DNA from: an uncultured Veillonella sp.
GTDB taxonomy: Bacteria; Bacillota; Negativicutes; Veillonellales; Veillonellaceae
Direction: 5' to 3'
DNA: 8,066 nucleotides
Assembly: GCF_905209685.1 (NCBI RefSeq)
Contig: NZ_CAJLUB010000085.1
Location: 1 to 8,066, forward strand
The notes beneath the pieces are model-generated. The model worked only from the letters and a program-made list of their open reading frames with translations, searched no databases and was not told the DNA's origin. This document shows positions 5,677 to 8,066 of this stretch, piece by piece. Numbering within the stretch: the stretch's first letter is position 1; the number at the start of each line of letters is the position of its first letter. The translations under genes were made by a program, and so were the position numbers.

Positions 5677-6453
5677 GTGGAACAGAAATTTTTCTTTTTC
5701 GATATAGACAATACCTTAGCTGTGTGGCCGGAAGGTAAAATTCCTGACAGTGCTCAATATAGCTTAGATGAATTAAAGCGCCGTGGTCATAGGGTGGCAC
5801 TAGCAACAGGCCGTATCCAAGTAGATGCAAAGCGTTTTGCGGAACAAGCGGGGCTTACAGATTTTGTGGCAGATGGCGGACATAGTGTTACTGTTAATAA
5901 TGAACTAGTGTCCATGATTGGCATGGATCGTGATGCATGCATTAACTATTTGGAATATTTAGAGTCCCATAATATTCCTTGGGCTGTAACAGATCGGAAT
6001 AAATTAGGCCGAATTACGCCGTATAAGGAAATATTAGATTGGCATCCGAATTGGGATGTTTTTAAAACGACAGTAGATCCTAATTTTGACTTTCATAATG
6101 TAGAAGAGTTTTATAAGATTTATGTGTTCTTTAAAGAAGGGGAAGAAGAGGAAAAAGAAATTGAGCATATGACGCATAAGCTCATTCGTTATGGCGATGG
6201 CTGTGTTTTATATGAACCAATGGAAAAAGCTTTGGGTATTCGCAATATGCTTGATCATTTTGGTATGAAACCTAATCAAGCCGTAGTATTTGGTGATGGA
6301 TATAATGATTTATCTATGTTTAGGCCAGAATGGCTTAATATTGCCATGGGGAATGCACGTGCTGAATTGAAAGAAAAAGCCGATTATATCACTACCGACT
6401 GTGATAAGGATGGTATTTATAATGCGTGTAAGCATTTCAAGTGGATTGATTGA
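5677..6453 (+). CDS. HAD-superfamily phosphatase, Cof-type (class IIB)
   Basis: A 258-residue cytosolic Mg2+-dependent phosphohydrolase. All four HAD motifs are present: I, DIDNT (nucleophile Asp9, acid/base Asp11); II, ATGR (Thr44); III, Lys184 in MEKALGI; IV, GDGYND (Asp207, Asp211). A long insert between motifs II and III is the C2B cap of Cof/YidA-like sugar- or nucleotide-phosphate phosphatases, and it carries an acidic stretch around GEEEEKEIE. Motif I has Asn12 where most members have Gly, a known variant. The GTG start is fixed because motif I begins at residue 9. AGGAGGG (5667-5673) overlaps the DUF1653 stop codon and lies 3-4 bases before the GTG, which points to translational coupling. 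Substrate unknown. Confidence 0.9.
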   Translation: MEQKFFFFDIDNTLAVWPEGKIPDSAQYSLDELKRRGHRVALATGRIQVDAKRFAEQAGLTDFVADGGHSVTVNNELVSMIGMDRDACINYLEYLESHNIPWAVTDRNKLGRITPYKEILDWHPNWDVFKTTVDPNFDFHNVEEFYKIYVFFKEGEEEEKEIEHMTHKLIRYGDGCVLYEPMEKALGIRNMLDHFGMKPNQAVVFGDGYNDLSMFRPEWLNIAMGNARAELKEKADYITTDCDKDGIYNACKHFKWID

Positions 6454-6541
6454 GTTCTAATGTCCTCATTGTAGACTAAAAATCCAGAACAATTTGATGG
6501 TAAATAATGACTGATCTATAACTGAAAGTATAAGGTTATAT

Positions 6542-6577
6542 AAATTGGTAAATTTAATAATTATTTAAACCAAATTT
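6542..6577. repeat. AT-rich imperfect inverted repeat
   Basis: AAATTGGT (6542-6549) and ACCAAATTT (6569-6577) are inverted with a one-T bulge. Between them is the perfect palindrome AATAATTATT (6556-6565). It lies just upstream of an extended -10 at 6589-6597, so an operator is possible, but it is low-complexity DNA. Confidence 0.3.
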
Positions 6578-6588
6578 TCTCTAAAACA

Positions 6589-6597
6589 TGATATACT
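6589..6597 (+). promoter_or_regulatory. Extended -10 promoter candidate upstream of the cyclophilin gene
   Basis: TGA followed by TATACT (6592-6597) is a full extended -10 element with no good -35. The predicted start near 6604 falls at the foot of the hairpin 6605-6627. Other candidates closer to the gene (TTTACA at 6641-6646, TATAAA at 6657-6662) are badly spaced or leave almost no leader. Confidence 0.35.
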
Positions 6598-6631
6598 AAA
6601 AAAGAGCCGCTCACGGGTTGAGCGGCTTTTC
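6598..6631 (+). terminator. GC-rich hairpin with A- and T-runs, probable (bidirectional-looking) terminator
   Basis: A nine-base perfect stem (AGCCGCTCA at 6605-6613 with TGAGCGGCT at 6619-6627), a five-base loop CGGGT, six As before and four Ts ending the right side. It is the most GC-rich spot in the gap. The simplest role is termination after the HAD gene, 150 bases downstream of its stop. Because it starts right after a possible extended -10, a 5' leader hairpin or attenuator is the alternative. Confidence 0.6.
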
Positions 6632-6680
6632 TATGTGAATTTTACATACATGTTAGTATAAACAATATATTGGGGGAACT

Positions 6681-7322
6681 ATGAACTGGAAACGCTTGGC
6701 TTTATGCGCAATGTTGGGGATTACAATGCTTGGTACAGCAGCTTGTGGTACAAAAAGTGGGGAGCAACCACAAGGTAATACTGTAAAGGCAGAATCTGTA
6801 ACTATGCCTAATTTCTCTAATGCGCCAATCGCTGATGAGTATGCTATTTTTGATACAAATTATGGTCAATTCAAAGTTCGTTTGCTAGGGTCTAAAGCGC
6901 CTATTACGGTAAAAAACTTTGATTATTTAGTGAAAAAAGGTTTCTATAATGGTGTCACATTCCACCGCGTTATTGAAGGCTTTATGATTCAAGGTGGGGA
7001 TCCAGATGGTACAGGTGCTGGTGGCCCTGGTTATACCATTCCTGATGAGTTCTCCAATGATTTACACTTCAATAAAATGGGCGTCCTTGCTATGGCGAAC
7101 CGTGGTCCTAATACAGGGGGTTCTCAATTCTTCATTACCTTGGGACCTACAGATTGGTTAGATAACAAACACACTATCTTTGGTACCGTAGTACAAGGTA
7201 TGGATGTAGTTGAAAAAATTGGCAAAGTAAAAACTGGTCGCAATGATAAGCCTGTAGAACCAGTAATCATCAATACCATTACATTGGAACCGATTACTGA
7301 TGATGCGAAAAATGGCAAATAA
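6681..7322 (+). CDS. Cyclophilin-type peptidyl-prolyl cis-trans isomerase, predicted lipoprotein
   Basis: A 213-residue envelope foldase catalysing cis-trans isomerisation of X-Pro bonds. Residues 1-21 form a signal peptide (MNWKRLALCAMLGITMLGTAA) ending at lipobox Cys22 (GTAAC), then a Gly/Gln/Ser-rich linker to about residue 50. The cyclophilin domain covers about 54-205 and has the active-site set: Arg96 in FHRVIEGFMIQGGDP (human CypA Arg55), Phe101 and Gln104, then MANRGPNTGGSQFFIT and the WLDNKHTIFG strand with the ligand-binding Trp. The -3 lipobox residue is Thr rather than Leu, slightly unusual. The ATG follows GGGGGA (6672-6677). The last bases overlap the GIY-YIG gene, so the two are likely co-transcribed. 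Expected location is membrane-anchored on the periplasmic side, or in the outer membrane of a diderm Firmicute. Confidence 0.93.
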   Translation: MNWKRLALCAMLGITMLGTAACGTKSGEQPQGNTVKAESVTMPNFSNAPIADEYAIFDTNYGQFKVRLLGSKAPITVKNFDYLVKKGFYNGVTFHRVIEGFMIQGGDPDGTGAGGPGYTIPDEFSNDLHFNKMGVLAMANRGPNTGGSQFFITLGPTDWLDNKHTIFGTVVQGMDVVEKIGKVKTGRNDKPVEPVIINTITLEPITDDAKNGK

Positions 7323-7593
7323 GGAGGCTAAGTCTGAAGAGCGGCACTATGTGTACTTGGTGCGTTGCGCAGATGATTCCTTGTATTGTGGGTGGACCAC
7401 CGATATTGAGCGCCGTATAGAGGCTCATAATGGGCTTATTCCAGGCGGTGCTAAGTATACAAGAGGGCGACGTCCTGTTACATTGGTGTATTCTGAAAGC
7501 TTTCACAATAAACAAGATGCACAACGTAGAGAATATGCCATAAAACAGATGACAAAGACTAAGAAATTGCGACTCATTGAGGGTGCAAAATAG
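7312..7593 (+). CDS. Small GIY-YIG nuclease-family protein (UPF0213/YhbQ-YazA type)
   Basis: A 93-residue single-domain protein counted from the ATG at 7312. The GIY-YIG core starts at residue 12: YVYL (13-16, the 'GIY' strand), LYCGWTTD (24-31, the 'YIG' strand), the catalytic-type Arg34 in IERRIEAHN, the family block GAKYTRGRRPV (46-56), and the metal-binding-type Glu74 in QRREYAIKQ. Its length is normal for the UPF0213 group, whose members are implicated in DNA processing or repair; activity here is inferred. The start is uncertain: in-frame ATGs at 7300, 7303 and 7312 all lie inside the cyclophilin gene and none has a clear Shine-Dalgarno, so 7312 was chosen for least overlap. A strong AAGGAGG at 7321-7327 has no in-frame start codon at the right distance. 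Confidence 0.85.
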   Translation: MANKEAKSEERHYVYLVRCADDSLYCGWTTDIERRIEAHNGLIPGGAKYTRGRRPVTLVYSESFHNKQDAQRREYAIKQMTKTKKLRLIEGAK

Positions 7594-7603
7594 TCTTTGA
7601 TTA

Positions 7604-7612
7604 TGGTATAAT
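7604..7612 (+). promoter_or_regulatory. Extended -10 promoter of the DUF1934 gene
   Basis: TGG directly followed by consensus TATAAT (7607-7612) sits just after the GIY-YIG stop. No -35 is recognisable, which is usual for extended -10 promoters. The predicted start near 7619 leaves a leader of about 27 bases with GGAGG at 7634-7638. Confidence 0.5.
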
Positions 7613-7645
7613 ATGATGATTAATTACTGCCATGGAGGTTGAAAA

Positions 7646-8066
7646 ATGAAGCGGGTTCTAGTGTCCGTAAAAAGTGTACAACGAGATATGGACGGCAAGG
7701 ATACCGTAGTGGAACTGATTTCCCCAGGTACATCACATGAAAAGGGTAATGCCCAGTATGTGCGTTACGAAGAATCTAGTGTGACTGGCTTAGATGGGGT
7801 AAAGACGACCATTAAAATCCATGATGACTCTATTGTATTGCTTCGAACAGGGGCTGTTAATATGCGTCATCAATATGTCCGTGGTGAAGAGCGCGAATCC
7901 GTGTATGAAACACCGTATGGTGATTTGCACATGGCCGTGAATACTCATGAATTAACAGTAGACTTTCACGAAGGCGTAGGTCATGTTCATTTAGGATATG
8001 ACATTTCCGTCGAAGGTGAATGGCAATTTTATAATCAGTTAGATATAGACGTGCGGGAGGATACAG
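7646..8066 (+). CDS. DUF1934 (YwiB-like) beta-barrel protein, cut by the window edge
   Basis: 140 codons are visible from the ATG at 7646, with GGAGG (7634-7638) 7 bases upstream and no stop before the edge. The family pattern is present in order: YVRYEES (residues 38-44), TTIKIHDDSIVLLRTGAVNMRH (54-75), YETPYGDLHM (85-94) and a closing GYDISVEGEWQFYNQLDIDV stretch. DUF1934 proteins are small cytosolic lipocalin-like barrels of roughly 140-150 residues with no assigned biochemistry, so only a few codons are probably missing. In Bacillus the homologue ywiB is next to argS, so an arginyl-tRNA synthetase gene just downstream would be expected, but it is outside the window. Family call fairly sure. 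Confidence 0.82.
   Translation, partial: MKRVLVSVKSVQRDMDGKDTVVELISPGTSHEKGNAQYVRYEESSVTGLDGVKTTIKIHDDSIVLLRTGAVNMRHQYVRGEERESVYETPYGDLHMAVNTHELTVDFHEGVGHVHLGYDISVEGEWQFYNQLDIDVREDT

Noticed and set aside
6454..6490. GTTCT/AGAAC inverted repeat after the HAD gene as a terminator
   Set aside because: Five-base arms with a 27-base loop and no T-run; the hairpin at 6605-6627 is far better.
1..8066. Mobile element, CRISPR array, tRNA or defence island
   Set aside because: No transposase or integrase, no regularly spaced repeats, no cloverleaf-like sequence, and every sizeable gene fits a metabolic or housekeeping family. The lone GIY-YIG protein is of the small housekeeping type, not a homing nuclease.

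Overview
The window looks like chromosomal DNA from an AT-rich, low-GC bacterium of the Negativicutes, most likely Veillonella or a close relative. This is inference from the AT-rich intergenic DNA, the strong GGAGG-type ribosome binding sites, the gene set (Ldh_2-family dehydrogenase, orphan molybdopterin oxidoreductase, BrnQ, DUF1934) and a predicted lipoprotein cyclophilin. There is no rRNA or other marker gene to prove it. I see no mobile element, CRISPR array, tRNA or phage gene, and the window reads as ordinary metabolic and housekeeping DNA.

Layout. Positions 1-118 hold the 5' end of a minus-strand malate/lactate-dehydrogenase-like gene. A 580-base AT-rich divergent intergenic region (119-698) follows, with a GTGA-N6-TCAC palindrome and promoter-like sequences for both directions. 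On the plus strand come an orphan molybdopterin oxidoreductase (TTG start, 699-2705), a BrnQ branched-chain amino acid transporter (2835-4166) closed by a strong intrinsic terminator, and an iron-containing alcohol dehydrogenase of the GldA/HcxA type (4314-5387). A DUF1653 gene (5432-5668) and a tightly coupled HAD phosphatase with a GTG start (5677-6453) come next. The 227-base gap 6454-6680 carries a GC-rich hairpin. It is followed by a cyclophilin-type lipoprotein peptidyl-prolyl isomerase (6681-7322), an overlapping small GIY-YIG protein (7312-7593) and the start of a DUF1934/YwiB-like gene (7646 to the window edge).

How the genes fit together. The first half concerns fermentative or anaerobic redox and amino acid metabolism: two NAD(P)-type dehydrogenases of small hydroxy/keto compounds, a Mo/W oxidoreductase of unknown substrate, and branched-chain amino acid uptake. 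Each of these seems to have its own promoter. The second half is housekeeping: an uncharacterised DUF1653-phosphatase pair, envelope protein folding, a putative small nuclease and a DUF1934 beta-barrel protein. No clear new multi-gene system is visible. The items most worth a second look are regulatory: the Crp/Fnr- or Rex-like palindrome between the divergent genes, the palindrome inside the brnQ promoter spacer, the hairpin just after an extended -10 box upstream of the cyclophilin, and a perfect Shine-Dalgarno with no start codon before the GIY-YIG gene.
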